Positions 34,420-45,869 of a stretch of 64,000 nt of DNA are shown here, one piece after another. Numbering within the stretch: position 1 is the first letter of the stretch; each line of letters starts with the position of its first letter. The position numbers and the translations under genes were made by a program. The stretch lies in contig CM073896.1 of assembly GCA_037176705.1 (NCBI GenBank), positions 26,424,708 through 26,488,707 of the forward strand, read 5' to 3'. Under the pieces are notes generated by a model. The model was not told the DNA's origin, ran no database searches, and was given only the letters and a program-made list of their open reading frames with translations. This DNA comes from Molossus alvarezi. Taxonomy: Eukaryota > Chordata > Mammalia > Chiroptera > Molossidae.

Positions 34420-34545
34420 ACTTAAAATATTATTTATTGGTCATCTATGATATTCCATTTGTGGGGGATAGCATGGTGAACAAACAAGAAAAACATCTCT
34501 GCACTCCTGGAGTTGATGTTAGTGGAATGTTAAAAAAGGACTGAG
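34420..34545 (-). mobile_element. L2/MIR-type ancient repeat
   Basis: TTATTTATTGGTCATCTATG, GGGGATAGCATGGTGAACAA and ACATCTCTGCACTCCTGGAG match the well-known ancient-repeat phrase 'tttattgagcacctactatg...gtgaacaaaacagac...ctgccctcatggagc' in antisense. Confidence 0.6.
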
Positions 34546-35169
34546 ATTTGTGTAGAACTGGTCCTTCTACTTAATGGCCATGTGTCCATAGATAGAATAC
34601 CTGCATTGCCTCAGCAAATACTGAAACCAAAAACATGAACCCTATGCTTCTGGGTGTCATTTCTGTTTCTCTCTATGCTTTAACTTTATTCTATCTCATT
34701 GCCTATTGGCTTTATTGACAAAGCAGTACAGAGGTCATACAACAAGCTTTGGACTCTACATGACCTTCCTTTATACAAATATATCCCTAACACTCTGACA
34801 CAAATCCAAAAATTCTACAGAAGAGAATCGTTGGCCCCATTGAAGTCATGTACCAATCTCTGAGCCAACTAAACACAACCAGGAGTGGATACATGTAAGA
34901 ATAAGTCTTTTTTTTTTTTTTTTTTTTTTTAATGATAGCTATGTGAACGCCAGGGAAGAAAGAGTGTCCTAGAGGATTTACGTGCCAGATAGACAATCTG
35001 AAACAATGCTCTTTAGAGCACCATTAAATCTGTCTTGTTCATCCACATAAAACACTGTGATTTCAAATTAATGTATAGAATGAAATGAACTCATTTGAGC
35101 TTCTTTCAATTTTTTTCTTGTTGAAGAAATATTAGAATTGCATTTGAAACTTAAAGACCAAGAGCACTT
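34546..35169. other. Unique DNA with poly(T) tract
   Basis: No gene. A pure run of 24-25 T near 34906-34930 could be a retrotransposon tail, but I see no recognisable body next to it. Confidence 0.5.
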
Positions 35170-35179
35170 GTGACTCTTT

Positions 35180-35438
35180 ATTTGTTTTTGTTCTTAATCC
35201 TCACCTGAGGATATTTTTTCATTGATTTTTAGAGAGAGTGGAAAGGAGGGAGGGAGAGAGAGAGAGAAATATCAATGCAAAGAGACACATGATTGTTTGC
35301 CCCCATCAGGGCCCTGACCAGGGCTTGGGATGAAACCTGCAACCCAGGTACATGCCTTTGGCTGGGAATCAAATCCATGACCCTTCACTCCAAGGGCTGA
35401 TGCTCCAACCACAGAGACAAACTGGACAGGGCTACAGG
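35180..35438 (-). mobile_element. Ves SINE, antisense
   Basis: The 10-bp repeat GTGACTCTTT lies at 35170-35179 and 35439-35448. Between them are a T-rich reversed tail (AATCCTCACCTGAGGATATT), a GAGAGAGAGAGAAAT body and the reversed head (GACAAACTGGACAGGGC). More diverged than most Ves copies here. Confidence 0.92.
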
Positions 35439-35448
35439 TGACTCTTTG

Positions 35449-35960
35449 TAATGAAACCTGCTGTAGCCTGAGGTATATTGTGAGGACCAGTGGGGAAGTG
35501 TCTGTTTGCAGGTATTGGGAATGATCACCTTCTAGGACTTCTCACAGTCAAATTTAGAAGCAACCTAGAAGTAGGACAAAGGACATAGCAGGGACATCAA
35601 CTTCTGTTTCAGCAAAATGTTATTAATATAGATATATTTTAAGGGTTGTTCACTTTAGGGAAGTGCTCTGGAAGTTTTCTATGCTTTCACTCTCCAAAAC
35701 AAGAGTTTATCTTCAAACAAAAAATTAATCAAGTCTTTATAAAGTACTTTTTATTGTACCTTAATAAAGAATATTATTGTCCTCCATTTTATTATTATAA
35801 ATTTATCACAGCCATTCAATGCCACCTTCAAAAAATAGTTATTGATTTCCTCTCATTTGTCTAAACATCCTTTATAAGTTATGAAACACACATTGACTTT
35901 CAATGAAGATCAGTTCCAGTACCTTGTGGAAGTGCTGTACCAGACACTCTTCAAAGGTGG
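35449..35960. other. Unique DNA, no gene seen
   Basis: No recognised repeat or gene between the Ves and the inverted L1. Confidence 0.5.
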
Positions 35961-35969
35961 TGATTCAAA

Positions 35970-36439
35970 TAGAGTATTCAATATCCTGATTTCAATTCTA
36001 TTGGATAAGTACTCAGAAGTGGGATTGCTGGATCATATGGTAGTTCTATTTTGAATGTTCATTGAAAGATGAATGGATAAACAAAATGTGCTATATACAT
36101 ACAATGGAATATTATTTAGCCTTAAAAAAAGAAGGAATTCCTGTCATGTGACAACATGGATGAACCTTGAAATAAGCCAGCACAGAAGGATACATATTAC
36201 TTAATTCTACTCATACAAAATGTTTAAAGAAGTCAACACTCAGAAGCAGAATGCAGAATGGTTATTGCTAGGAATTTAGGTGAGAGGGATGCAGGATTAC
36301 TGTTCAATGACTATAAGTTTTCAGTTATCCACATTGAATAAGTTCTAGAGATTTCCTTTACAACATGGTACTTACAGTTAAAATATTTATGGGGCAGAAT
36401 GCTATGATTTATCATAATAAAAAATTTTTTAAAAAATCA
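35970..36439 (+). mobile_element. 5'-inverted, truncated LINE-1
   Basis: The segment 35970 to about 36058 is antisense ORF2 (AGAAGTGGGATTGCTGGATC). From about 36062 the text switches to sense ORF2 (ATGAATGGATAAACAAAATG, ATACAATGGAATATTATTTA) and runs into a 3' UTR and A-rich end. The 9-bp repeat TGATTCAAA lies at 35961-35969 and 36440-36448, so the inverted and direct parts entered together. This is the signature of twin priming during L1 integration. Confidence 0.88.
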
Positions 36440-36559
36440 TGATTCAAAGAAAGATGAGTCTTGGTACAGGGTTCTGAGCAGACATTGCTCAGAGAACTTT
36501 CAGATAGTACCAGGAATCTATATCAGAATTTCCAGAACATGTTTTAGATCAGAAGCAAC

Positions 36560-38545
36560 TATAATTTAAACTTTAAAAAAAAATTTAAAATATAGTTTAT
36601 ATTCAATATTATTTTATATTGGTTTCAGGTGTACAGCATAGTGGCTAGATAATTATATACTTTACAGAATGTTACCCCAGATATTTCCAGAACTCACTTG
36701 GTACCACACATAGTTATTACAATATTATTGACTATATTCCCCATTCTGTTCTTAACTCCCTAGGACTACTTTGTAACTACCAATCCGTATTTCTTAATCT
36801 TTTCACCTTTTTCACCCACTTCCTCCACGACTCTCCCCTCTGGCAACCATCAGTCTGTTCCCTGTATCTATGAGTTGTTTCTGTTTTTTTGTTGTTATAT
36901 TAAATGTTTTATTGATTTTTTTAAAGAGAGAGGAAGGGAGAGAGAGATATAAACATTGATGTGAGAGATAAACATGATCGGCTGCCTCCTGAAGGCCCCG
37001 TACCAAGAATCGAGTCCACAACCAAGGCATGTGCCCTGACTGGGAATCAAACCAAGACCTCTCAGTCCATGGAATAATGTTCAATCCACTGAGCCATACC
37101 AGCCAGGACTGTTTCTGTTTTGTTTGTTCATTTATATTGTTCTACAGAGTCTACATACAAGTGAAATCATGTGGTATTTGTCTTTCTCTGACCAACTTAT
37201 TTCACTTAGCATAATACCTTCTAGGTCCATCCATGCTGTTGCAAATGATATGATTTTGTTCCATTTTTATGGCCAAAAAATATTCCATTGGATATTAGTA
37301 CCACTGCTTTTTTATCCACTTGTCAATTGATGGGCACTTGGATAATTTTCATAGCTTGACTATTATAAATATGCTTAAGTTAACATAGGGGTGCATAAAT
37401 TTTCTCAAAATAGTGTTTTGAGTTTCTTTGAATACATATCCAGAAGTGGAATCACTAGGTCATAAGGTGGTTTTATTTTTAATTTTTTGAGGAAACTACA
37501 TACTGTTTTTCACCGTGGCTGCACCAATTTACTATTCCACAAACAGTGCATGAGGGTTCCCTTTTATTCACATCCTATCTAGCAGTTGTTTTTGTTTTTT
37601 TGTTTTGATTTATTGATGATAGCCATTCTGACAGGTGTGAGGTGATATCTCATTGTGGTTTTAATTTGCATTTCTCTGATGATTAGTGACTTTGAACATC
37701 TTTTTGTGTTTATCAGCCATCTGTGTGTTCTCTTTGGAGAAATGTCTATTCAGGTATGTTGCCCATTTTGTTAACTGTTTTTTGTTTTGGTGTTGAGTTG
37801 TATAAATTCTTTATAAATTTTGGATATTGACTCATTGTGAGATGTATCATTGGGTTTTCTTTCCATTTTGTTGATGATTTTGTTTGCTCTGAAAAGCCCT
37901 TTTAGTTTGATGTTAGTCGTATTTGCTTAATTTTTTCTTTTGTTTTCCTTGCTTGAGATCTATCAGAAAAAATATTACTACAAGAAAAGTCCAAGATTTT
38001 ACTGCCTATGTTTTCTTCTAGGAGTTTATGGTTTTGTGTCTTACATTTAAGTCTTTCATTCATTTTGAGTTTATTGTTATATATGGTGTAAGAAGGTGGT
38101 CTAGTTACATTTTTGTATGTATCTGTCCAATTTTTCCCAAATCATTTATTAAATAGACTCTCTTTACCTCAATGTAAATTCTTGTCTCTTTCATTAACTA
38201 TTAACTGACCGTATAGATATGGGTTTATTTCTGGGCTCTCTAGTCTGTTCCATTGATCTATATGTCTGGTTGTTTTTTGTTTTGTTTTGCTGCTATGATG
38301 CTGTTTTGATTTCTGTGGCCTTGAAGTATAGTTTAATATTAGGTAGTGTGATTCCTCTGACTTTGTTCTTCTTTTTCAGGATTGCTTTGGCTATTCCCAG
38401 TCTTTTGTAATTCCATATAAAATTTTGGATTATTTGTTTTTGTTCTGTGAAACATATCATTAGTATTTTGATAGGAATTAGGTTGAATCTATAGATTGCT
38501 TTGGGTGGGTAGTATGGACATTTTAACAATGTTAATTCTTCCTAC
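36560..38545 (-). mobile_element. LINE-1, antisense, 5'-truncated
   Basis: The antisense 3' UTR (TTCAATATTATTTTATATTG, TTTCAGGTGTACAGCATAGT) is followed by ORF2 C-terminal and RT-proximal sequence up to ATTCTTCC at 38545, where L1 similarity stops abruptly. A minus-strand frame at 38529-38293 preserves an ORF2 stretch ([20 protein letters not shown]). A SINE interrupts it at 36888-37109. Confidence 0.9.
36888..37109 (-). mobile_element. Ves-related SINE (short-tail class), antisense, in L1
   Basis: The 12-bp target duplication TGTTTCTGTTTT lies at 36876-36887 and 37110-37121. The element has a GAGAGAGGAAGGGAGAGAGA body and reversed promoter and head (CCACTGAGCCATACCAGCCA). Confidence 0.95.
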
Positions 38546-40064
38546 AGAAGACGATATACTTAATGAAGCAAACTATTGACCTAAGATCTAGACTCTAGAG
38601 TCTAGAGGAACAGAATTATCTACTCAGAATAGAATAGGTTGACATAGGACATTTGATTGTGGCTATTATCTTGAAACTGTTGGTAATATTTTTATATTTC
38701 TAATGCTCATATGAGTTAACTCATTTTTTCCTCTTAACTTACTTGATTTAATACATCATATTTTTGAAAAATGAAATAAAACTTTTAATGGTATTCAGTT
38801 TTTATAAACTTCTCAAAATTCAGAAACAAATACTTTTATTGAGGCGCTGCATTTCATGATAATATAGTTGTTCGCGTAGGTTTAATAAGAATAATGATAG
38901 CATTACACTAATTTATTATAAAACCATGGCCAAAACTTTTATGTCATATTTGAGAATAGATTTAAATTAATTTAATCAAGCATTACAAGCCACCATTGAA
39001 GAACAGGGGTTATGCTTCCTATGTGGAGCCAGTGTCTTCAAACCTACACTTGGATTTCTAAGCACTGGCTGAGCCTGACTTGCAAAAAGCCTCTGCTGGC
39101 CTCAGAGTCTACTGTAAGACCAGTGAGACATATCCAGTAAGTGCAGAGGCATTTGGCCAATAGGAGATGTGGATTTAAAGGGATCTAATGGATAAATCAG
39201 TTGCCTTTCTTCCAATGACACTTTGAAGGAGGAACAAATTTTTCTCTACCTTCAGAGTTCTTCTGGTCGGTCTAATAATCAAATACGCATGATCCAGGTT
39301 AGCAAAATGAAATAACCAAACTTAATATGTATGGGAATCCCACACACCTCAGAGAGTCATAGACTGCACATAAATGAGAGGTTCAGAGTTACATCGTGGG
39401 GTGACCCTACTCCAATGATACATCGTTTTGAGATGTAGTTCATATGATTCAGCTAACAATGACAAAAAGTTTGGACATTCAACTGTTTGTTATGGTCAGC
39501 TCAGTAATAAAGTAATCAACACTTATTTTATGTATTTCCAGTAAATGCATATAAACATATGAAAAATACATAAAAAATTAATGTCATTGTTTAAACTCCA
39601 GGAATGAAGGAGGGTCCAATAATTTAAGTGGAATGGTTACAAATAAAAAGTCATACTTATTTGCAATCTTATCTTTTTCCTTTTTTAAAGATACTTATTT
39701 ATGTAGTCATGGTATTTTAAAGTAATTTTGGCTTTAACCAAGCATTTCCTAAAATGGATATTCTAAAAACTCCTTATAAAAATTATAAAATACAATGGCA
39801 TCATAGAATAGGTAGAGTAAGGCTATAGAGGCTCCATTCTTATCTGGTGGATTGCAATGAAAATCACATAAGAAATCAAAAAACAATCTTAAGCATAATG
39901 GGCTATTTCCAAGTACTAAAGATGATTTCACAGAAATATATTCTTAAAAATTCTAGATACTTACACTGTTCTTGAAAACTTAAGTCTTTCCCTAAGCAAT
40001 GCGTAGGAATGCCTTTGATATCATAAAAACACAACTAAAGAAGCAAATTTGGGAAGATTCACAT
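38546..40064. other. Unique DNA, no gene seen
   Basis: No recognised element over about 1.5 kb. The short minus-strand frame at 39931-39749 has no recognisable features. Confidence 0.5.
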
Positions 40065-40073
40065 AAGAAAGAG

Positions 40074-40286
40074 AAGCCAGGCCAGTATGACTCACTGGGT
40101 GAGTATCGACTCATGTACCAAGAGGTCACAGGTTCGATACCTGGTCAGGGCATATGCCCAGGTTGTGGGCCTGATCCCCAATGGGGGGCATGCAGGAGGT
40201 GGCCAGTTGATGTTCTCTCACATCGATGTTTCTATCTCTCTCTCCCTTCCTCTCTCTAAAACCAATAAAGGAAAATAATTTAAAAA
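40074..40286 (+). mobile_element. Ves-related SINE (short-tail class), sense
   Basis: AAGAAAGAG lies at 40065-40073 and 40287-40295. The body has AGGCCAGTATGACTCACTGG, box B GGTTCGATACC, CATCGATGTTTCTATCTCTC and the tail TCTCTAAAACCAATAAAG. Confidence 0.93.
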
Positions 40287-40295
40287 AAGAAAGAG

Positions 40296-40900
40296 GAACC
40301 ATTCGGAGAGGTAGAGTCCTCAACCAAGGAAGTATGGACGTTCTTAAGAGTGGAGGGTTTTGATCAAGGGACTCCTAAGACATGGGCAGCTGAGAACAGA
40401 GGCCTAAGGTTAGACACTGAAGATCTACCTAAGATGACCAAAGCAATATTGCTAGAGAAGGGTGAATCTCTAAATTTGGACTTTGAATCCTGACATTTTT
40501 CTTTATTTTAAGCAGAAAACTCTATCTCCTTTTATTTAAATTTTTTTTCTTCAACTTGCCCCATTAAATGGAAGCAGTTTATCAGGAGCAAATGAAAAGA
40601 AGCAGGGACTTCCCTGAATCTGACCCAAGTCAGCACTGGGAGCTCAGAAGTTTGAGCTGCACTGATGAAGCTCACTTCGCCAGGAGATGAAGCCGTTCTC
40701 AGCGTTCACTGCATGGGCGCAGGAGCCTAAGGAGTGAGTCCGGCTGCAGCTCTAAACACAGGGAACCGCATGAGCTCAAAGAGGCCTTTCCTAAGCAGAC
40801 AGCCCCGGGATTCAATAAGACTCAACTTTCTGCATATTCTGCTGAGTCAGAGGAAACAGAGCTTCAAGACAAGGACAGAAACAAATATCTGTGTCATCTT
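40296..40900. other. Unique DNA, no gene seen
   Basis: GC-moderate unique sequence. The plus-strand frame 40734-40985 runs into the Ves fragment and is not supported as a gene. Confidence 0.5.
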
Positions 40901-40916
40901 GAGATGTGTTTACTTT

Positions 40917-40966
40917 CGCCCTGGCCGGTTTGGCTCAGCGGTTAGAGCATCGGCCTGCGGTCCGGA
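40917..40966 (+). mobile_element. Tailless 49-bp Ves 5' fragment with target duplication
   Basis: The insert is only the first 49 bases of Ves (GCCCTGGCCGGTTTGGCTCA through GCGGTCCGGA). It lies between perfect 16-bp copies of GAGATGTGTTTACTTT at 40901-40916 and 40967-40982. There is no SINE body, box B or A-rich tail. It keeps the 5' end and lacks the 3' end, the reverse of ordinary SINE truncation. Confidence 0.93.
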
Positions 40967-40982
40967 GAGATGTGTTTACTTT

Positions 40983-41490
40983 TAAATGTGAACCCTTTCC
41001 AGCAAAAAAGGAAGAATTTTAGGCATATAAAATGTTAAACCCAGAGTTTTTACTCTCTTTTTCCTAGGAAACAAATGCTTATGTTCTCTACTTGTAAATC
41101 TAACATAAAAAGCCATCATAAATGGGGCTTCTTTTTTTCATTAACTTAAAGTGATGTATTCTAAATTCTTATTAAAATGATCATTTGTCTTAATAACACA
41201 AATTTTCTTCCTTTTGTTATAACTTCTACATGGTTAAAAAACAAAGTTATTGTCATTTATAGTCTCCATATTAGAGAGAAATGATGCCAGAAGATAAGCC
41301 ATGTGAGGCCACCTTGTAATTTCTTAAGTTCTATTTGAAGACATGTGTGCATAATTGCTCCTTTGCTAGCTTTCCTGCCCTAACCATCCAATTTTACAAG
41401 CAATTAAATTAGCCCACCCAACATCCAAGTCACTTGACCTGTTGGTTAGAATATAGAAAATGCTTTTAATATGGGTTCTCTTCTTGTAAT
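40983..41490. other. AT-rich unique DNA, no gene seen
   Basis: No repeat or gene recognised. Confidence 0.5.
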
Positions 41491-41926
41491 AGGCAGTTAG
41501 ACAGACATGAGCAGAGCAAGGACAATGGGCCAGGCACAGAAGGTCACCAGGGCAGAAAGCACCAGATGCCTAGCAAGGGACAAACCTGAGAAAACAAGGA
41601 CCTTGCCTCCGAGGATAACATTTCCTCCCCTAGCACACTGGTGGTCGTGTGGTTTAGACCTCCTAACATTTCCTTCTCAAAGATAACATCTAGGCCTCAG
41701 TTGTATCTCAGCTCCAGGCCCGGTAAAGCAGCAAATCCAGACAATTACAACGTGACTGCCTCAGGACCACCTGCAATGACTAATGAACCCCTGCCCTGGT
41801 TGTTACCTATCGGTGCAGACCAAGGACCCTAAATGAGCACATCTGGAAAGCTGATGAATATTCTACTGAGACCCTCCCTTGAGACCTCCCCTAAGATTCC
41901 CACCTGCAAGAGAGATAAATACCCTC

Positions 41927-41971
<45 letters not shown>

Positions 41972-42297
41972 CAGCATGTTCCATTCTCTTGCTCCCTTCT
42001 TCCCTCTAAGGGACCCCAAAAGACTTGCAACCAGGGGAGCAAAAGGAAGTAGCAGTTCATCTCGGGCTAACTCCCTGAACTTGTCTCCAAGGCCCCGTTT
42101 TCTCTGACTTCCCAGTGAGCCAAAGCAGCCCAGACTAAGCTCTCCTGTTGCTTCTTCTATGCCCTTCCTTGTTTCATTGTCCCGAGTGTGTTTTTGCTGC
42201 AGCCAATAAATCATTGCTTGCTTTGCTGCACTTTGTCTCGTAGAAGTCTTTCCTTCAAGGAAACAAGAACCGAGGTGTTACTGGATCACCGGTAACA
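41491..42297 (+). mobile_element. Candidate solo LTR of an endogenous retrovirus
   Basis: About 800 bp, possibly bounded by TGTAATAGG near 41491 and GGTAACA near 42297. It has LTR layout: a GC-moderate U3-like part, a TATA-like GAGATAAATACC at about 41911, then a polyadenylation signal AATAAA at 42205-42210, and a GT/T-rich stretch ending CTTTGTCTCGTAGAAGTCTT, common in LTR R/U5 regions. No primer-binding site or retroviral gene follows, so a solo LTR is likely. A clean 4-6 bp target duplication was not found, so the ends are uncertain. Confidence 0.55.
41931..41968. repeat. (AC)n microsatellite
   Basis: A run of about 38 bp of pure AC dinucleotides just downstream of the TATA-like motif in the candidate LTR. 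Confidence 0.97.
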
Positions 42298-42521
42298 TTA
42301 TTATCTGCATGTCCCTTGACATGCCCCTGAAACTCCTGATCTATGAGTTTCCTCAGAATTTACTCTGATTACATGCCCTCTACCTTAGTTTACCCCAAAT
42401 TTCCCTGGGGATAAGTATCTGAAATACTTACTAAACAAATTTCCAATCTTCATTTAGACCAACATGACAATCTCTAAATCCCATGACAAGTTCATGGCAA
42501 AATATTCATGTAATCATTTCA

Positions 42522-42760
42522 GCCCTGGTCGGTTTTCTCGGTGGTTAGAGCATTGGTCCGTGGACCGGAGAGTCCTGGGTTTGGTTCCCGCCAAGAGCAT
42601 GTACCTTGGTTGCGGTTTGTCCCCAGTTGGGGTTGTGTGGGTGGCAACCAGTCAATGTGTCTCTCTCACATTGATGTTTCTCTCTCTCTCTTCCTCTCTC
42701 CCTCCCTCCCGCTCTATCTGAAGATAAATGCAAAAATGTCCTCAGGTGAGAATTAAAAAA
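42522..42760 (+). mobile_element. Ves SINE, sense
   Basis: GCCCTGGTCGGTTTTCTCGG opens the element. It then has box B GGTTTGGTTCC, TCTCTCTCACATTGATGTTT, a CCTCCCTCCCGCTCTATCTG body, GTCCTCAGGTGAGAATTAAA and an A tail of about 17. The flanks ATCATTTCA and GTCATTCCA form a diverged duplication. Confidence 0.95.
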
Positions 42761-42774
42761 AAAAAAAAAAAGTC

Positions 42775-44690
42775 ATTCCAGTAAAATTTGACGTTGGGCA
42801 AGTCCGAGGAGAGAATGCTCTGAGTAATGTATTGCTTCCTTTCCTTTCCCTTTGTGTTGTTCTCTTCCACATTATTCTAATAGGCATGGAACTCTGTTGA
42901 TTTTTGTTCTCATCTGTCTGCTGTTGGGTATACTATACACAGCATAGCCAGATTTATTTCTGTAGTTAAGGAGTTGATAAATGTACTTATTATTTCAAAA
43001 GTCTTTGTTGCCTTATAATTACCAAAAGGAAAAAAATGTTTTTAATGTGATAAAACCTCCAAAATCTGAGCCAAATTACATTTTTTTCTCTTCCACCAAA
43101 TTCATGTGCACACCACATTTCTACTGCCTTAGACCAAACACCACTTCCAGAAAATGTTTGGCCCTCCACATAGCCACGTCTTTGCTAAGGATCTATGTTT
43201 CTGTCTCGTCTATCAGCTTTCTCTTCTCCACATATCACTTCAATGGACTCATTAGTTCAGATCTCTCCCTGGCTTTATCTCTTCAATAAGCCCCACCCCA
43301 ATTTTCTAGTTCTTCCTCAGTCAGTACAAATGATCATTTTGGTGTCAGTTAACTATCTATCTATCTATCTGTTTATCTATCTATCATCTATCTATCGTCT
43401 ATCATCTATCTCCTGTCTCCTCCACAGGATTATGGGAGTGCTGTTGGAGCTAAGGAGATTATGTTTCTTTTTTATGCTTTTCCCTCAGCACCTAGGACAC
43501 CACCTACATAGGGCAAGAGATACATAAATGCTTATTGAAGCCATAATCAAATGGATCAGTAAAACTAAAGATTTTAGGAATAATTTCTGCCTTTCTCAAT
43601 CCAATTTAATCTCTCTGAAATAGTTTAACAAGTGTTCACCCTCTCTCTATACTCTTAATCCTCTGGCCTTCTAACCATGACCTCTATCTCCTTCTCCTAA
43701 TTTTTCCTAAGTCCCTGCCTGCCATTTCTGATACCTTGGTGTTGGCTTAACCATTTGCTATTAGTTTCTTTTACAAGGTTCTTGGATAACTTAAGTGGAA
43801 GGAGAAACTTCAAGGCAGACCTAATGCTTTGGAGACCCCATGATGCAGACTGGATGGTATAAAGCAGAAGGCTGATTTGGTAGCTTTTGAGGTTTACTCA
43901 CTTGTACAAGGCTTTTGGTTAACTGTGGCCCAACTTTCAGGAATATATTGCAAATAGGTTCTCTGCACAGCTGGCTGCCTCGTTCTCTCAGCACTCCAGA
44001 AATTCCAGGGCTGCCTTAGGATTATTTGTAACACATGAATCTCCATTTCCAAATGATAGACTTTATTTGCATTCTTATAAAAAAAAGTTGACTTGAAAAC
44101 AGCCAAATTATTTTAAATTGCAAGTTGATTTTACTGAGTGCCTTTCAGATTTTTAGTAGCCAATGGGCAGGGGAAGCCAAGAAAGGTTGAAAAGATACTG
44201 AAATTGTAAAGATGCCAACTTCCCCGAAAGTGCTGTCAGCTACTGTATCAAATAGAAAGATGCTTTCATCCAGAGAAACTCATTGCCAAGTGCCGTTCTA
44301 GGGAAAGAACTAAGCAGGGAATTGTGGCTGCAAGAGGGAAATGATATGATTACGCTTTTGAAAAGTGTAATAGCTGACGAGTTCCTAGGCAAACGGCAAT
44401 GTGTTATTAATATTAGTGCTCAGCTCTACAGGTGGCCAGTTGGAATTTCTGATTCTGACTTCCCTTCAGGGAAGAGTTTATATAGCAGGTGGGTCAATGT
44501 TGAAATACCTGAAGAAACCCATTTCAGATTCTAAACCAAAACCTAGACAATTCCATCAAGATTTCTCAGTTTTTCAGATAAACCCTTGACATATGTTCTC
44601 TTAAAGGAAATGGATGGTTATGAAAGGAGAAAACAAAGATGATGATAATGATGATGATGATATTTTTTTACAATGCTGCCTTAAATATTT
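42775..44690. other. Unique DNA, no gene supported
   Basis: No gene or repeat family recognised apart from a CTAT microsatellite. Overlapping plus-strand frames at 42.98-43.53 kb are T/C-rich and partly in the CTAT run. Confidence 0.5.
43352..43412. repeat. (CTAT)n microsatellite, imperfect
   Basis: CTATCTATCTATCTATCTGT and further CTAT/CATCTAT units over about 60 bp. Confidence 0.93.
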
Positions 44691-44694
44691 TATT

Positions 44695-44888
44695 TTATTT
44701 CTATTTTTCTTTATTGATTTTAGAGAGAGAGAGAGAAAGAGAGAGATAGAGAGAGCGATAGAAACATCGATGAGAGCCTCCCACTGGGGATTGGGCCCAT
44801 AACCTGGGCATGTGTCCTGATCGGGAATTGAACCAGCGACCTCTTGGTGCTCGGGTTGATGCTCAACCACTGAGCCACACCAGCCAGT
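44695..44888 (-). mobile_element. Ves-related SINE (short-tail class), antisense
   Basis: It has TTTTTCTTTATTGATTTTAG, a long GAGA body, GAAACATCGATGAGAGCC, and the reversed promoter ending ACCACTGAGCCACACCAGCC. No clear duplication found. Confidence 0.9.
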
Positions 44889-45865
44889 GAGAATAATTTT
44901 TTTTAAAAAGCTAGTACAGCACTCTGAGAAACATGTTTCAGTGTCTAAAATATATTCAACTGAGATATATGAAAAAGGAGTTGATGAAACTAAGCATTAA
45001 AAGTCTAATTTTTTAAAACTGAATTATCATGGAAAACCTTAGGCTATGTAATGAGAAAGTGCTGGAGAATTACTCTGGACACACATGAGAATTTCTCCCT
45101 CACCCTGCTAGCCTATGGTTCAGTAAAGTTTGCTTTAGTGTTTTTCTGTCTCAAGCATCCAACTTTCTCTGGTCCCATGGTAGGTGCAGGTGACACAAGC
45201 CGGATAATCCTCTCTATTAAATGATTGTCTTTCTAGTTGATGCTGATTAGAGACAAACCACATTTTTTCTTCCAGTAGATTCCAAGAAGCATTTGCACAA
45301 CTCCTAGAGATACAATGGGAGAGTGAGGGAACTTTTCTACTAATTAAAGTGCATGCTTTTCTTCAGTGTGCATCGTAAGAGTCCAGAGGTGAGCTCAGGG
45401 AGAGGGAGTGGGTCTATTCCGTTGCCTTTTAGAGCTTAATGAGGTTTTCCTGCTATTTTCCTCCCAGCTTGAGAGAACTGAACTAACGTTGAGGAGATCT
45501 GTGGTCCTGCTCTATAACCTCCAAGCTAATGAAATAGAAGCATGATATTGATAAAACTATCCTGAATTTTATAAGTATGCCCCATGAGCTGGGAACTGTT
45601 CAGTGTTTGTTTAATCTGATATGACCTCAATCATCTTTTCTTGACTTCCAAATAGTAAATTGGTGACTTGTTATTTAGCCTCAATAAGCTTAAAAATAAT
45701 CCTACTCTAAGTTCCCCACAATACTTCAGGACAGTGTACAAAGGCAAAACCAACAATGTAAATATTTTCAATTTAGGGGATAAAAGGATTATATGGATGT
45801 TTCAAGGCTGAATGCTGGAAAATTCATAGAAATAACTATTTTACATGATAGCTTTGTTATTGTAA
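44889..45865. other. Unique DNA, no gene seen
   Basis: No recognised element. Confidence 0.5.
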
Positions 45866-45869
45866 GTTT

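Noticed and set aside
34900..34932. Poly(T) run as the tail of a processed pseudogene
   Set aside because: No gene-like body or target duplication could be recognised beside it.
40918..40966. A tRNA-like 5' half that could be a tRNA gene
   Set aside because: The sequence is the Ves SINE head, lacks box B and the 3' half of a tRNA, and is flanked by a target duplication.
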